This document shows, in pieces, positions 9,901-17,426 of a stretch of 48,739 nucleotides of DNA (positions are counted from its first letter, which is position 1; every line of letters starts with the position of its first letter). Made by a program: the position numbers and the translations under genes. Source of the stretch: a virus; the IMG/VR virus record IMGVR_UViG_3300029926_000006, positions 1 to 48,739 of that record, one strand, 5' to 3'. The notes beneath the pieces were generated by a model that saw only the letters and a program-made list of their open reading frames with translations, was not told where the DNA came from and ran no database searches.

Positions 9901-11528
9901 CTACGGATGAAGAAGTCAGCATTGAGAATCCTAAACTCCAAGCCGTGTTGCAGCACATGAGCACGTCAGATTGGGACTTGGTTGAACTGATATGGGAACA
10001 GATTGGATCACTTAAAGCAGACTTAGCAGCCATCCATAAACGGGCCACTGGTATCACCATGGATGAAGTGAAACCCGTGTCGTTCGTACAGGATGGTCGC
10101 ACCATTAAGGGTGGGTATTACCCGGTTAAGTACGATGCCAACCGTAGCGAGAAAGCACGTCTTAACGAAGAGAAAGCAGATGAACAGGCCGTGTCCATGT
10201 TGACGGCGGGTGGCTTTGTGCAGCCTGTCGCACGTACAGGTGCACGCATCAATCGTACTGAGTTCGTAGGTCCTATCAAGTTCAGCTTGGATGTGGTGCC
10301 TAACCATATTCAGGAAGTTATCCACTTCATTACTCACTATGATGCGATTAAACAGGTGAATAAATTAACGGGTGATCCACGCATTGCCGCTGCCATCAAA
10401 ACAAAATTGGGACCAGCACAATACGCATTGCTTAAACCTTGGCTGAACGATGTGGCTAAAGATGGCAAGGAAGCACCTATCAAGTCAGGTCTTGAATCAC
10501 TGGCCCGTAGGTTAAGGTTTGGTACTACATACGGTGTAATGGGCTTCAAGGCGTCCACAGGCTTAATTCAAATCGCCGGTATCTTTAACACCGCTGCTGA
10601 AGTGGGCGTGGTTAGAACACTACGCGCAGTACGCACCGTGTTGGGTAGCGAGAAGTCCATACGTGAGACTTGGGAATTTGCCAAGGCCAACAGCAAGGTG
10701 CTTGAACATCGTCAGCAAACTATGGATAGGGAAATCAAGAACGCATTGATAAGCCTGCAATCCAAACGCGGTCCGCTGGCAGTGGTACAGGAAGCTGCCA
10801 TGATGCACATCGCTTTGGTCCAAACGTACACCGTTGACTTACCATCATGGTATGCCGCCTATGCGAAGGGCATGGATAAATTTGAAGGTGATGAACAGCG
10901 TGCTTTCCAGTATGCAGATTGGGTAGTTGAGAACGTGCAGGGTAGTGGTCTGACAAAAGATATGTCATCCATCATGCGCAGCAAATCTGAACTGTACCGA
11001 TTAGGCACCATGTTCATGACGTTCTTCAGTTCATTGTATAACCATAATGCTGACGTGAAGCGTGCGGTGCAGGCGGGTCAACTTAGCATCCCGGCAGCAG
11101 TCGGCAAGCTGATGTTGTTGTGGACATTACCCGCGCTATTTGAAACAGTGATGCGCGAAGGGTGGGGTGATGAGGACGATGAAGAAAGTTTGTTAGAGCG
11201 CACATTAGTCGGCACAGCCATGATGCCAATCACCACGGTGCCGTTCTTTAATCAGGTAGCGAACGGGGTGATATCAGGCTACGGTTACTCAGCATCACCT
11301 GTATTTCCGCTGGTCGAAGGTGGCGTTGAAGCCACACGTGCGCTGGCTGAAGGTGGGGAATTGACCAAGTACAAAATCAAACAAGCAAGTAAGGCGGTGG
11401 GCATTGCTTTTGCCATACCGGGTGTAAATCAGGCATGGATCACCGGGGAACATTTGTACGACTATGCAGTAGAAGGTGAAGATTTATCAATGCGTTACCT
11501 GCTTGTCACAACTAATAAAGACAAGTAG
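3912..11528 (+). CDS. Giant polyvalent internal virion protein with zincin motif
   Basis: 2538 residues, about 16 percent of the genome. Visible parts in order: an N-terminal helical segment (1-80); an alpha/beta module at about 95-205 ending in FDGFLTARYKEFGF; a conserved block with HDYFGHA (433-439) and ETRGQNSWVNYGP (472-484); the EFQSDWHQQGR module (about 1013-1023) followed by a GDAWVNLGLKRAI segment (about 1099-1111), typical of large polyvalent phage proteins; a zincin metallopeptidase motif HEFAH (1303-1307) with a downstream FARGFESY helix that may carry the third ligand (E1383); long helical regions; a GGYYPVKYD block (about 2067); and hydrophobic helices near 2396-2414. Its place just before the tail fibre and its size suggest it is ejected with the DNA, as T7 gp16 is. 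Its enzymatic modules could act on the host envelope or cytoplasm. Confidence 0.85.
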   Translation: MSLQDCLRKAGKAFNASDATVINENVEQLVSSGVERATAETQAVEQFLSQQTDELNDIATQAEELGATVAREDLTQPDYLADFTATSATDFHGRLSEAMSASTNALSVKIYDVSEYENMQLFLTDDGKAGFALEYDGGLISVFKHPDSSIDAALDVIVPAAIQAGATKLEAFDGFLTARYKEFGFVEVLRDDWNDNYAPAGWDKSVLGTPAVVAMELKGVAQYEYNEETIPFSVQHPVGVRRGDESLQPSDATPDQRRTTGRESDGSLNGLPREVGNFNAAASSKIAAVAENYVTQLGLEYSPPTNYATVDVERARRIAEAYEAMKHDPENPEVKEAYAALTEEVIAQYQAALDAGLKVEFINFERDGDPYAASPRMVTDDINNNNHMWVFSTRDGFGSSVEIDVSNNPLLAETDFVISGQKALVNDLFRVVHDYFGHAKEGVGFRAIGEENAWRIHSAMFSPLARQALTTETRGQNSWVNYGPHGEANQTATSDTVFADQKTGLLPQWVVDEGRIDQPIFNQDINPTAVRNALGLHSAVEQAVMDTDLQQWSKKAGNNNKQVKALDIKIAELQTTYKAEQAEFEAAMDRLEANPGNQEAIDNLEDKLSDTTVSNEISKLKFERSRIANNPLAPGVEIWSKISKTAGVKKEELTWLGLEEFLKVDPKGKFSRETVLNFVRANGVVVEETIGDQETSSRNELEWDSGTVWDEEEAYMHNVEDMMYEFDAGDDDTSYINIATFMDKWMHDNIDTVLANYKTSLPEGEFAELTELDTPGDQIVWLANHYPVNEDMRSEAREDFEEAATAAAREAYLDDPTYIHKATNVEDLYIFGSDDLGYDIRHGGWDNAKYMIDNQLHIDSLNETQIHAFHYAIEEGLLEQVEDVNVAKWGDYVMDGSWDNYREIKLILPDLGGQDFDYDMHFEDSNIVAFLRVDDRDLSTGTTREQKRTVEKEDFNEFDDPSRPRYGVKVTVDGKVYRSDYDTAEERDANFIPLSDAGGNQVDNVAKTFFIDEFQSDWHQQGRQEGYKFTESDRVEARAKAEVLKKEQQDNLDSLEEKYGEDWKWMSSHEERNVNVELGDKIRKLHEQADAVPNAPFKGDAWVNLGLKRAIIEAVDNGYESIAWPNSQVLVDRWSEMYRELYVNQYDRKMVKGIKKLTGQTPVQLDLEGNPYPTTSDVLNAFDLVPSSESGRFNLKLKSGHNTIEAIPVNDEGIASTGRSLGEVSKLTFSNEGHAVEFLKDVVKTESTQGYFIIPITDELRADIKNDGLTLFQKQSGEARGYYDPTNVLIRLNEAANPSTFIHEFAHFMYDMEQKLKGPNLNAINNWYHGNAEDIAAEASEHYGHLISGFEVDQYLDNGTTGDVEIDTAILVATHEQFARGFESYVMEGKAPSMELRNVFRVLARMLTAVYKAITGGLSTPNVTDDMRQVFDRLIATEEQIAASEARDRAAPLFTDAAMAGMTEEQFQKYQEQARKATDKSNETLRDKVMKELTRVQQKWWGDERDDIIDEQEEILRTEPVYVARARLRSGDDLKLDYVSTIEIMGVKNLMGIVPMRGLTAKGGLGTHPDEAAKVYGFETGDQLIEALMTEPKLQDKAEANADAEMIERHGDIMNDGTLEKLADDMVRNEQRGTLLLTEIKALSKGQNVPLIDKQTIKALAAENIGKLALKDIRPDRYRKAEIHSAQEAAIALSKGDQVAALRAKTQQVMNFYLWREARDAQLTGGKVATYMARFKKKSLRERIGKAGNNYLENIDRILERFEFRKSVSFKKHAEARDSLQAWVDQQGSESDMIALSTEVLDETYARHWREIPIDELVGIQESIQSIENSAKALNNIIINEEKLTYEQTITRMLNQMGQLKDKVFPQYKDSVDNGGVRRWTENFLTEQVKIPWMMRWLDNGEEVGIMHQTIMQPMNNAYDAEVRMWDRVGKVVMQAINGRSKDDVKRHQQEISIPEIANTETKLEGKLLGHQIIAVALNTGNEGNLRKMLLGEGWATTDEEVSIENPKLQAVLQHMSTSDWDLVELIWEQIGSLKADLAAIHKRATGITMDEVKPVSFVQDGRTIKGGYYPVKYDANRSEKARLNEEKADEQAVSMLTAGGFVQPVARTGARINRTEFVGPIKFSLDVVPNHIQEVIHFITHYDAIKQVNKLTGDPRIAAAIKTKLGPAQYALLKPWLNDVAKDGKEAPIKSGLESLARRLRFGTTYGVMGFKASTGLIQIAGIFNTAAEVGVVRTLRAVRTVLGSEKSIRETWEFAKANSKVLEHRQQTMDREIKNALISLQSKRGPLAVVQEAAMMHIALVQTYTVDLPSWYAAYAKGMDKFEGDEQRAFQYADWVVENVQGSGLTKDMSSIMRSKSELYRLGTMFMTFFSSLYNHNADVKRAVQAGQLSIPAAVGKLMLLWTLPALFETVMREGWGDEDDEESLLERTLVGTAMMPITTVPFFNQVANGVISGYGYSASPVFPLVEGGVEATRALAEGGELTKYKIKQASKAVGIAFAIPGVNQAWITGEHLYDYAVEGEDLSMRYLLVTTNKDK

Positions 11529-11557
11529 AATTATCAAAACTTAAAGGACCACAAGTC

Positions 11558-14500
11558 ATGACTGTCAACACGACTAATATTGTTTCAGGCCCGTATACCG
11601 GCAACGGTGTGACCACTCAATTCAGTTATGGCTTCAGGGTTGACGATAAAACGCAACTCGTTGTCTATGAAACCGATGACTTAGGTGTTGAAAGCGTGTT
11701 GGTCGTTGACGTTGACTACACGGTTAATAACGTGGGCGATGATGCTGGTGGCACGATTGACCGTATCGCAGGCGCGTTGCCTACCGACTACACGTGGTAT
11801 ATCCGTTCTAATTATCTGCATCTTCAGCTAACCGCGTTCGCCTCACAGGGTGGATTCTTTCCAGACGTTCATGAAGCTGCGATGGATTTGCTGACGTTCT
11901 TATCCCAACAACAAGAGGACCGTATTGCACGCGCAATGCGATTCAACGATTCATATTCAGGCGGTGCAGATCCAGAACTACCTGTACCTGAAGCCGACAA
12001 AGTATTGGTCTGGTCCTCGGATGCCTTAAACATCATCAACGGACCGAGTGAAGGTACGTTCATGGGTTGGGCTGACGCAGCAATCGCAGCAGCAGCAGCG
12101 GCGGTGATCAGTGCCGACGCAGCAGCCGCCAGCGCAGTAGCAGCAGACTTGAGTAAGATTGCCGCCGCGTTGAGTGAGACTAACGCAGGTGACGCAGCCA
12201 ATGCAGCAATAGCAGCAGCAGCAGCAGCGGCGATAGATAAAGCAGCAGCAGCCGTCAGCGCAGCAGCAGCATTAGTCAGTCAAGGTGCTGCGTCAGACAG
12301 TGAGGCAGCAGCAGCAGCCAGTGCAGCAGCAGCCGCGATAGACCAGCTTGCAGCAGCAGCCAGTGCAGCAGCAGCATTAGTCAGTGAAGGTCTAGCAGAA
12401 TATTGGGCCGGGGAAGCACAGACCGCTGCTGGTGCAAATGAAAAGATTGCCGCACGTAACGCAGTACAAAACCAAGACGCAGTAAGCCAAGGTTTAGCAC
12501 AACGGTCTGGTATGAGTTCAACTATCTACACAGGTAACGGTACAAGCCAAAGTATTATTACTGGCGTTGATATGTCCAGCGGCGATTTTGGTGGCTTTAA
12601 CTGGATTAAAAATAGGGATGCTGCAATATCTCACGCCTTGACTGATTCAGTCAGGGGCGACTTTAGGTTAGAGAGTGACACAACCGCCGCAGAGTCAGCC
12701 ACTACAGCGGTAGCGCTAACGTCAACAGGGTTTGACTTGGTCACTGCAAGCAACAGATACAACCAAAATAGTGTTGATTATGTAGCTTGGTCATTCCAAA
12801 CCAATAAGAAAGCGTCACGTAATATAGCGATATACCCTGAACAATTTGATAATGCGGTATGGGCAAAATCGGCGGGCATAGTGGTTACACCTAACGCACA
12901 AATCGCACCTAATGGCTTTATGACAGCAGATGAATTGGCACATGACGGAGTGAACAATCGCGCCGTAGTGCAATCACCCACAACCTTAAAGGCTAACACC
13001 ACCTATACTTTTTCAATCTATTTAAAAATAATCTCCGGTAGTTTTACCGAGAATAGTAAATGTCAATTAGCAATTTATGGCAGTGGCCTTGTAGCTACAT
13101 CATCGGTGATTATTGGTGACGCACTTAACGGCGATTCTGAATGGCAGAGATTTGAAGCAACAGCGACAACAAACGGCGCACCGTCAGTAGCTAATTTCAG
13201 CATAAGGTGTGATGAGTTAGTCACCCTTGCTGAGTGGGGCGCACAGATTGAAGAAGGTAGCGCGGCAACCGATTATCAAAACGCAGAAACCAATCACGGC
13301 AAGCCTTACGAGTGTCACTACAATACTGAAATGGGCTTTAGTATTGTCGGCTATGAAGGTGATGAAGTCGCAGGCCATGAGATACCGCATCATCTAGGTG
13401 GCGAACCTGAATTAACAATCTATAAAAATAGAGAGAGCGTTTATTCTTGGATAGTAAAAGGGGCAATGTTTCAGGACGATGAGTTCTTATTCCTGAACGC
13501 CACTAATGCGCTGGCTACAGGTTATGTCAGTTCGCAAGATGATACGACTTTAACCGTGGACGATACGGAGGAGTTAAATGAAGCAGGCATAAATATCATC
13601 GCCTACAACTTCCGTTCTATCGCGGGCGTATCAAAAATAGGCAAGTACATCGGCACAGCGGCAACGGGTAATTATGTCGATTGCGGCTTTATTCCGCGCT
13701 TTGTGATGTTGAAAACGCTTGATTCTGCTGGTGGATGGGCGATGTATGACACTGCTAGGGGTATAGACCAAGTAGTAAATGCAGAGAGCAGTGACGCTGA
13801 AACTACTAACGTCAAGATTGAATTGACCGAGAATGGTTTTGTGCTTATTGGTACGTCATACAATGCACTTGACCAACAATATTTATTCATAACTTTTGCT
13901 GAAACTGACAGCGATGCCAACAAGTCATGGACGGATTACGACTACGCCGTTGATAAAGACGTTTTAGTTATTGAGCAAGATACCTTGGTGAGCTTTGCTA
14001 ATGGCTTCTCAGAAACAGGCCAAGTCGATACGCAATTCAATGTCGGCAGTGGCGTGACCTACAGCGAGAAAGGCGATGAGCTGGTAACTAATGGCACGTT
14101 TGATACTGATACCGATTGGAATAAAGGCGCAGGCTGGTCTATTGGTTCTGGTGTTGCAACCTCGGATGGTGCTAATGGAAACCAAGCGCTCAATCAAATT
14201 GTCAACCTTGTTGAAGGCGATACTTACCAAGTCTCTTTTGAGGTTACTGCCTATACTGCTGGTTTATTACAACTAGAGTTGATTGCTACGACAACCGTAG
14301 CCGCAATAAATGTCAATGCTACTGGCGTGTATACCGTTACTTATGTTGCCGAAGCTGACACCTCTATGATAGTTGTTTTTAGAAGCAATGCTAGCTCTCC
14401 TTTTGCTGGCGGTGTTGATAACGTATCGGTCAAAGTAGTAGTCAGCACACCTAAGAAACTCTACCTGTTCATGGACAAGACCGGCTTGCTTGGTTCAACT

Positions 14501-15952
14501 GAGTTCAGACCTTTGGTTGGCCTGTCACGTGACGAGGCCGATTTTTGGGGTGTTGAGTCACCGCTTGACCCTAGCCTTAGAACAGCGGCGCATCACTTTG
14601 ATTATGAAAGTAGTACAGGTGTGGCGAGTGCCAGCATTGAAGAATCCAATGCCGTAGCTTGGGAGGCGGTAGCTGAACATGCGAATGAAATAGTGGCAGA
14701 CCGCCGCTGGTTGGCATTAACTAATACGCTATGTTGGTGGCAGTACAAAGGTACTGAGAAACGCATCTTAAAATCATGGCGTATACGTGCGGCTAATATA
14801 GGTCGCTTACCACAGCGGTTTACCATTGAAGGTAGTAATGACGGGCTGAATTGGACAGCGATTGATTCAACTTATACTAATAGCGACTTCAATATCGGGG
14901 GCAGTAATCTTTGGGGCGACTTAGAAGATACGTCAGCCAATACAACGGCTTACCTTTACCATCGGATAAACATTACCGCTAATGGCAGTGACCCTTCATT
15001 AACAGGGTTTGCCAGCATGGAGTTCAACACCGAATTGCCGTCCGACTATTACCTAATCCCACAGGGTGAAATGTTTGCCTATCGTGGTGATGAAGTGGTG
15101 GTTAATGGCACGTTTGATGTTAATACAGACGGTTGGAGTCCTAAAGATGGTGACGCTGAATTAACCGTAGTAAATCAAACCCTGCGCATCACTAACGGTG
15201 CGGCAAATGGGGCTTGGGCTAATCAGGCATTAACAGGTTTAATCGTTGGTGAGACTTACGAGGGTAGCGTACAAGGTGTCGGCGGCGATGCAGGCGCATC
15301 ACGATTTACTTGTGGTAGTTCTGTAGGTGGCAGTGACTATTCAGGGTCGGGTGCTGATAATCTATTTGGCCTTGATGGAAAAACTTACACGTTTAGATTT
15401 GTAGCAGTAGCCACAACAGCTTGGTTTAGAGTGTCCAACGCTACGGCACTTCTTGGTGCTTACTATGACTACGACAACATCACCGTCAAACAGGTCGGCG
15501 TACAAATTGAACGCACCTACCTTGCTGAGTTCACAACCGACAGCGATGGCGATGTAAGTTCATTCAAAAACCTTACGCCAGCCAAGCAGTACGAAACTGA
15601 AATGGAAGTGCTGAAAACCTTAACTGTGCGGGGTGAGATTCACAATCCGCAAGTGGCGACAGCATGGGGTGATGTTGATGGTACGGTAGCACCACCGCTG
15701 GTAAGTGTTGAGCATAATATAGCGGCAATTGTCGGCTTAGACGCAGGTAGTTATTATGTTGAGTTTAACGAACCTATGGACACTAAAAGCTATGTGGTGG
15801 TGGCGACAATAGTCAGCCTTAATACCAACCATAACAGGATTGTTAAAACAGGTAATAAGACTGTCAGGGGGTTTGAATTGTTGGCGCAAACCACAGGAAG
15901 CGTACCGGCTGATGCCGTCCTATCATTTGCAGTATTTGGAGGGAAAGACTAA
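11558..15952 (+). CDS. Tail fibre, T7-type N-terminus
   Basis: 1464 residues. Residues 1-150 match the T7 tail-fibre N-terminal virion-binding domain (TGNGVTTQFSYGFRV, then VDYTVNN, HEAAMDLLT and QQQEDRIARAMRF). Residues about 170-300 are an Ala-rich heptad-like stalk. From about 325 the pattern TGNGTSQSIITGVD, then FNWIKNR and YVAWSFQ, matches a fibre domain common in phages (DUF7483-like), with a second partial copy (IGKYIGTAATGNYVDCGF onwards) after an inserted beta domain. Two carbohydrate-binding-like modules begin ELVTNGTFD (about 845) and EVVVNGTFD (about 1182), separated by a discoidin-like segment (IEGSNDGLNW). The last 100 residues are probably the trimer tip. The fibre should bind the host surface glycan. 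The stop overlaps the next gene's ATG by one base. Confidence 0.9.
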   Translation: MTVNTTNIVSGPYTGNGVTTQFSYGFRVDDKTQLVVYETDDLGVESVLVVDVDYTVNNVGDDAGGTIDRIAGALPTDYTWYIRSNYLHLQLTAFASQGGFFPDVHEAAMDLLTFLSQQQEDRIARAMRFNDSYSGGADPELPVPEADKVLVWSSDALNIINGPSEGTFMGWADAAIAAAAAAVISADAAAASAVAADLSKIAAALSETNAGDAANAAIAAAAAAAIDKAAAAVSAAAALVSQGAASDSEAAAAASAAAAAIDQLAAAASAAAALVSEGLAEYWAGEAQTAAGANEKIAARNAVQNQDAVSQGLAQRSGMSSTIYTGNGTSQSIITGVDMSSGDFGGFNWIKNRDAAISHALTDSVRGDFRLESDTTAAESATTAVALTSTGFDLVTASNRYNQNSVDYVAWSFQTNKKASRNIAIYPEQFDNAVWAKSAGIVVTPNAQIAPNGFMTADELAHDGVNNRAVVQSPTTLKANTTYTFSIYLKIISGSFTENSKCQLAIYGSGLVATSSVIIGDALNGDSEWQRFEATATTNGAPSVANFSIRCDELVTLAEWGAQIEEGSAATDYQNAETNHGKPYECHYNTEMGFSIVGYEGDEVAGHEIPHHLGGEPELTIYKNRESVYSWIVKGAMFQDDEFLFLNATNALATGYVSSQDDTTLTVDDTEELNEAGINIIAYNFRSIAGVSKIGKYIGTAATGNYVDCGFIPRFVMLKTLDSAGGWAMYDTARGIDQVVNAESSDAETTNVKIELTENGFVLIGTSYNALDQQYLFITFAETDSDANKSWTDYDYAVDKDVLVIEQDTLVSFANGFSETGQVDTQFNVGSGVTYSEKGDELVTNGTFDTDTDWNKGAGWSIGSGVATSDGANGNQALNQIVNLVEGDTYQVSFEVTAYTAGLLQLELIATTTVAAINVNATGVYTVTYVAEADTSMIVVFRSNASSPFAGGVDNVSVKVVVSTPKKLYLFMDKTGLLGSTEFRPLVGLSRDEADFWGVESPLDPSLRTAAHHFDYESSTGVASASIEESNAVAWEAVAEHANEIVADRRWLALTNTLCWWQYKGTEKRILKSWRIRAANIGRLPQRFTIEGSNDGLNWTAIDSTYTNSDFNIGGSNLWGDLEDTSANTTAYLYHRINITANGSDPSLTGFASMEFNTELPSDYYLIPQGEMFAYRGDEVVVNGTFDVNTDGWSPKDGDAELTVVNQTLRITNGAANGAWANQALTGLIVGETYEGSVQGVGGDAGASRFTCGSSVGGSDYSGSGADNLFGLDGKTYTFRFVAVATTAWFRVSNATALLGAYYDYDNITVKQVGVQIERTYLAEFTTDSDGDVSSFKNLTPAKQYETEMEVLKTLTVRGEIHNPQVATAWGDVDGTVAPPLVSVEHNIAAIVGLDAGSYYVEFNEPMDTKSYVVVATIVSLNTNHNRIVKTGNKTVRGFELLAQTTGSVPADAVLSFAVFGGKD
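12070..12410 (+). repeat. Ala-codon low-complexity stalk region
   Basis: Runs of GCA codons with occasional GCC/GCG and interspersed AGT/GAC/ATA encode an Ala/Ser/Asp-rich segment of the tail fibre. The segment SAAAALVSQGAAS is nearly repeated as SAAAALVSEGLAE about 35 residues later. Regular placement of Ala with spaced polar residues fits a trimeric coiled-coil or triple-helical shaft. Such DNA can vary in length by slippage. Confidence 0.85.
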
Positions 15953-16380
15953 TGAGCTTTGTAAGACAAATAGAAAACAAGCCGTTGGAGATATGTGCGG
16001 TGCAACTGGATGGCTTTGTTGAAGCTGAATTGCCCGAAGATACTACCCATCGTAGCGCATGGCGATTGGTCGGCGGCGTTGTGGTGATTGATAAGCCAGC
16101 CAAGGCGGTCATTGATAAAGATATCGGCAAGCAAGACTTGAACAGTGAGCTGCACGATATGACCTATACCTATGCCGATGGGCGGGTGATTCAAACCAGA
16201 CCAGCCGACTTGACCAATATTGAGATTGCCATCGCTCAAGGTGCAGATCGCAAGTGGATCATGAACGATGATACCGTTGAGCTACTAACCGTGGCAGAAC
16301 TAACCGAGGCGCGCAATGCCAGTATCGGTACAGGTACGGACCACTGGAACACTTACGTTGATTTGGTGGAGGCATTGTAA
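15952..16380 (+). CDS. Tail fibre assembly-like protein (DUF4376-like)
   Basis: 142 residues coupled to the fibre gene by a TAATG overlap. The N-terminal half is a small beta domain. The C-terminal half has the pattern YTYADGRVIQTRPADLTNIEIAIAQG followed by helix VAELTEARNAS and an ending with W and Y (HWNTYVDLVEAL). This is the shape of DUF4376-type phage proteins that commonly follow tail fibre genes. A role in fibre folding or attachment, or as a short fibre cap, is inferred from position. No enzyme residues are apparent. Confidence 0.75.
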   Translation: MSFVRQIENKPLEICAVQLDGFVEAELPEDTTHRSAWRLVGGVVVIDKPAKAVIDKDIGKQDLNSELHDMTYTYADGRVIQTRPADLTNIEIAIAQGADRKWIMNDDTVELLTVAELTEARNASIGTGTDHWNTYVDLVEAL

Positions 16381-16529
16381 TGAAGTGCATAGTGATAGTC
16401 ATCTTCGCTGCATTGATAGTGGTACTGGCGGGATGCAGTCCTACTTACATCGACGTGCATAATAATTCTGGTGATGTAGTTATTGATGCGTCCAAAACCT
16501 TTCCTGTAAATGCTAAAGCTGGATTATGA
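16380..16529 (+). CDS. Small lipoprotein, candidate outer-membrane spanin
   Basis: A 49-residue product. It opens MKC, followed by a hydrophobic signal sequence and a clear lipobox LAGC near residue 18. The predicted mature lipoprotein is about 31 residues (CSPTYIDVHNNSGDVV onwards). Its start overlaps the stop of the previous gene (TAATG) and its stop overlaps the next gene (ATGA). A tiny lipoprotein at the head of a lysis cassette is the usual form of an Rz1-like o-spanin. The mature part is not Pro-rich as in lambda Rz1, and the inner-membrane partner is not certain, so the role is inferred. Confidence 0.75.
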   Translation: MKCIVIVIFAALIVVLAGCSPTYIDVHNNSGDVVIDASKTFPVNAKAGL

Positions 16530-16870
16530 ACCTTACATCCTCACAGACCTATAAGGACGCGACACCAGCAGAGCGTGACGCTGTCTGCAACGGCTGTGGT
16601 AGCAAAGGGTTTGGTGGCTGGGTGATACCTGACACTATTTACTTCCTGAGTATAAAGGATGTCTGTGATATCCACGATTGGGATTACGGTGAAGGTGTGA
16701 CGCTGGCAGATAAAGGCGCGGCTGACCGACGAATGTATAACAACATGCTGCGTAAGATTGAAGTGTCCGCTAAGTGGCTTAGACCAGCACGAAGGTGGCG
16801 TGCTAATACCTATTATGTAGCAGTCAAAAAACTAGGCGGACCCGCTTATTGGGAGGGTAAAGATGGATGA
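16526..16870 (+). CDS. Phospholipase A2-like protein in the lysis cassette
   Basis: 114 residues. The motif VCDIHDWDYGEG (C47, H50, D51) follows a CNGCGSKGFGGWVIPD segment (C21, C24) and precedes a helix with AADRRMYNNML. This layout matches the phospholipase A2 fold: a Gly-rich calcium-loop-like stretch, a Cys-x-x-His-Asp catalytic helix, and a second helix with a conserved Asp. The protein lacks a signal peptide and has a basic C-terminal half (AKWLRPARRWRANTYY). It sits between the lipoprotein and the small membrane protein genes and overlaps both. Phospholipid cleavage during lysis or entry is plausible; activity is not shown. Confidence 0.65.
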   Translation: MNLTSSQTYKDATPAERDAVCNGCGSKGFGGWVIPDTIYFLSIKDVCDIHDWDYGEGVTLADKGAADRRMYNNMLRKIEVSAKWLRPARRWRANTYYVAVKKLGGPAYWEGKDG

Positions 16871-17036
16871 CATGCAGCAAAAGCAAATCATTATTGAACC
16901 TACTATTATTATAAAAAATAATACTGAAGCAGGTTTGTTTGAGTGGACGGCATGGATTCTTATTCCACTGCTAACCCTGTACGTTACGTGGCGCTTGTTT
17001 CATAAGAAGCATAACGACAAAGACAAAGGTGAGTGA
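16863..17036 (+). CDS. Single-pass membrane protein, lysis cassette
   Basis: 57 residues. A polar, Ile-rich N-terminal segment (MDDMQQKQIIIEPTIIIKNN) is followed by one transmembrane helix (about 27-47, WTAWILIPLLTLYVTWRLF) and a very basic/acidic tail (HKKHNDKDKGE). The start lies in an 8-base overlap with the phospholipase-like gene (ATGGATGA), and the stop overlaps the endolysin start (TGATG). It could be a small holin or an inner-membrane spanin subunit; the sequence does not decide between them. Confidence 0.75.
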   Translation: MDDMQQKQIIIEPTIIIKNNTEAGLFEWTAWILIPLLTLYVTWRLFHKKHNDKDKGE

Positions 17037-17407
17037 TGGGTGACATGACAAAAAATTTATCCCGCAAAGAGATAGCCTGCAAGTGTGGTTGTGGCTTCGA
17101 CACCATTGACCATGAGACTGCACGCATTTTGCAGGAGACTTGCAACCACTACGCGAACGTCATGGGTATCAAGAAAGTGGTGGTCAGTATCGGTAGCGGT
17201 TGCCGCTGTGAGGACCACAACAAAGCAGTAGGTGGTGGTAAAAATTCCCAGCATCTAAAAGGACGAGCAATAGATTTCACAATCTCAGGAGTTAATTCAG
17301 AGTTAGTGTATAAATATTTGAATGAAAAATACCCGGACCAATACGGCATGGGTCGTTATACTAGCTTCACCCACTTTGATTCAAGACCAGTCAAAGCACG
17401 TTGGTAA
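17036..17407 (+). CDS. Endolysin, M15 family D-Ala-D-Ala peptidase
   Basis: 123 residues. It has the M15 zinc-binding signature HxxGxAxD (H73, G76, D80) and a second HxD (H113, D115) in the FTHFD strand, the ligand set of the M15 carboxypeptidase/endopeptidase family. It is single-domain, with no signal peptide and no separate wall-binding domain, and carries several Cys near the N-terminus (CKCGCG). It should cut peptidoglycan cross-link peptides once a holin lets it through the inner membrane. The ATG at 17036 was chosen because it forms a TGATG junction after an AAAGGTGAG ribosome-binding site. Confidence 0.92.
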   Translation: MGDMTKNLSRKEIACKCGCGFDTIDHETARILQETCNHYANVMGIKKVVVSIGSGCRCEDHNKAVGGGKNSQHLKGRAIDFTISGVNSELVYKYLNEKYPDQYGMGRYTSFTHFDSRPVKARW

Positions 17408-17426
17408 TAATAATAAAGGATTGACA

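Noticed and set aside
11558-15952. Diversity-generating retroelement target, as in BPP-1
   Set aside because: No reverse transcriptase gene and no template repeat of the fibre end were found in the window.
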